Below, in pieces: positions 62,866-64,000 of a stretch of 64,000 bases of DNA (the first letter of the stretch is position 1; the number at the start of each line of letters is the position of its first letter). Both the position numbers and the translations under genes were made by a program. Below the pieces are notes generated by a model. The model was not told the DNA's origin and did no database searches. It saw nothing but the letters and a program-made list of their open reading frames with translations. The DNA comes from Chloroflexota bacterium (lineage in GTDB: Bacteria > Chloroflexota > Limnocylindria > Limnocylindrales > CSP1-4): positions 62,001-126,000 of the forward strand of contig JACPOS010000017.1 in the NCBI GenBank assembly GCA_016191395.1, in the 5' to 3' direction.

Positions 62866-64000
62866 ATGCGCGGCCAGCCTGATCCGACCGAGGACCCGTA
62901 TCGAACGCTTGGCCTGGAGCCCGGCGCGTCGGCGGCCGAGGTCAAGCGCGCCTACCGGCTCCTGGCCAAGGCATTCCATCCCGATTCGGCCGGGGAGGCG
63001 GCGGTTCCGCGCTTCCTCGCCATCCATGCGGCCTACGAGCAGCTGAAGACCGGCAAGCCGGTCGCCGGCCCGCGGACATCGCGGCCGGCGCCTCCGCCCG
63101 CTGCCGAGCCGTGGCGAGCCGATCCATCGAGAGCACGTGCCGCGCGCGAGCGAGCGAGGTCGGCACGGAGCGGACCCACGACCGGCGCGCGGCCGACGGG
63201 CGCGACCGGGTCGGCCGGACCGACCGGCCGGACCGGTCGAGCGAACCCGACGGGCACCGGAGCTGCCTCGGGATCCGGCGGCGGGTCCGCGGGCAGCTCG
63301 TCGAGCGGGACACGCAAGTCGGGTCGGCGACGCGATACGCGCAAGGCGACGATGGGCTCCACCTCGTACGACGAGGCGCGGGACCCAAGCGACGCGACGT
63401 GGAGTGGTGCGTCCTGGTATGGCCCCTCGTCGGGCGAGTACTGGATCGTCAACCCACGGGAGTACGCGGACCCGCGCAAGCACGGGCCCGAGTACCTCCA
63501 GCGCGCCCGACGACCGCTCGCAGGCGACGCTCCCGATGAGTCCCACGCCCGGCCCGGAACGGCGCCAGAGTCATTTGCGACGGGCGGGGCGGCGAGTGGC
63601 AGCGAATCCGCGCGGTACGCCGGCACAGCACGTCCCGCAGGTGGCGCATGGCGTGCTGGGCCCGTGCCGGCGCCAGGCGTCGGAATCCATCGATCTGTAC
63701 CGGCCGAGTCGGCAGCCGAGCCGGACCAGGCAGAGGCCCTCGGCGCTGCGTCACGCGCCTGGCTCGGTGGACCGGCAGACGACCCCATCCGACGGCTCGG
63801 CCTCGCGCTCGTGGCCTGGCCGCCGATCGGCATCGCGGCCGCCGCGGCAATCGGCGAGGTCACCGGGTGCGCCTCCTTCTCGGCCGTGTGCAGCGGCCCC
63901 GAGCCGCTCCTTCCGTGGCTTGCCCAGGCCGCGATCCTCGGCCTGCTCCTGCTCCTCCCGCCGATCGCACGGCTGCTCGCGGGCGGCGCCATCGGCGTCC
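62866..64000 (+). CDS. J-domain protein with Gly/Ser/Thr linker and C-terminal TM helices (partial)
   Basis: The frame is open to the window edge (at least 378 residues). Residues 10-65 form a J domain (DPYRTLGLEPGASAAEVKRAYR) with the HPD tripeptide that stimulates Hsp70 ATPase. A long low-complexity region rich in Gly, Thr, Pro, Ala, Ser and Arg follows, then a conserved-looking block (SGEYWIVNPREYADPRKHGPEYL) and two hydrophobic segments (LGLALVAWPPIGIAAAAAIG, LPWLAQAAILGLLLLLPPIA). It is not a classical DnaJ: no zinc-finger region is visible. It may recruit DnaK to the membrane. Confidence 0.85.
   Translation, partial: MRGQPDPTEDPYRTLGLEPGASAAEVKRAYRLLAKAFHPDSAGEAAVPRFLAIHAAYEQLKTGKPVAGPRTSRPAPPPAAEPWRADPSRARAARERARSARSGPTTGARPTGATGSAGPTGRTGRANPTGTGAASGSGGGSAGSSSSGTRKSGRRRDTRKATMGSTSYDEARDPSDATWSGASWYGPSSGEYWIVNPREYADPRKHGPEYLQRARRPLAGDAPDESHARPGTAPESFATGGAASGSESARYAGTARPAGGAWRAGPVPAPGVGIHRSVPAESAAEPDQAEALGAASRAWLGGPADDPIRRLGLALVAWPPIGIAAAAAIGEVTGCASFSAVCSGPEPLLPWLAQAAILGLLLLLPPIARLLAGGAIGV

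Overview
The window is a gene-dense, high-GC (roughly 70%) bacterial chromosome segment with about 60 protein genes on both strands. I saw no rRNA, tRNA, CRISPR array, transposase or phage gene. Lipoproteins, a SUF iron-sulfur system, an ECF sigma factor, LLM-type (F420/flavin) oxidoreductases, DUF3558-like lipoproteins and many GTG starts point to a high-GC soil or freshwater bacterium. I favour Chloroflexota (Limnocylindria/Ellin6529-like), with Actinomycetota as the alternative. This is inference, since no taxonomic marker gene is present.

Layout. 1-10.6 kb: an OsmC-MMPL transporter operon, a methyltransferase, a frameshifted YcaQ-like gene, a Nudix hydrolase, two wall/membrane-anchored secreted proteins, a triple-PAS adenylate cyclase and an orphan membrane sensor. 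10.7-17.9 kb: sufB and sufD plus a Rieske ferredoxin. They are split by an HTH protein, a two-TM protein and an ECF sigma factor coupled to a membrane beta-propeller. 18-30 kb: penicillin-acylase-family enzyme with ornithine cyclodeaminase, an MbfA-like iron exporter, Lgt-PlsC, lipoproteins, and cystathionine beta-synthase. 30-38.9 kb: UbiA/MenA prenyltransferase, cystathionine lyase/synthase, PEP carboxykinase, malate dehydrogenase, a degenerate Lgt paralogue, methylmalonate-semialdehyde dehydrogenase and a GH18-like protein.

38.9-44.3 kb and 52.9-58 kb together form a split pyrimidine/hydantoin catabolic locus. It holds dihydropyrimidinase, beta-ureidopropionase, an LLM oxidoreductase, a class III aminotransferase and a complete NitT/TauT-type ABC importer; mmsA at 36 kb and upp at 61 kb fit the same chemistry. 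An RsbW/RsbV/RsbU-like partner-switching set is coupled to the dihydropyrimidinase gene. Between the halves lies a lipid-modification cluster (SDR, SRPBCC protein, FAD oxidoreductase, DUF1365, cyclopropane-synthase-like methyltransferase) with a compact divergent promoter region. The window ends with uracil phosphoribosyltransferase, asparaginase and a truncated J-domain membrane protein.

Two features run through the window. Many genes that start a transcription unit have a TAnnnT -10 hexamer only 6-9 bases before the start codon and no Shine-Dalgarno, so they are probably leaderless. Several operon ends carry long, nearly perfect GC hairpins without a strong T-tract. Two genes (YcaQ-like and the aminotransferase) carry single-base frameshifts that may be real or assembly errors.
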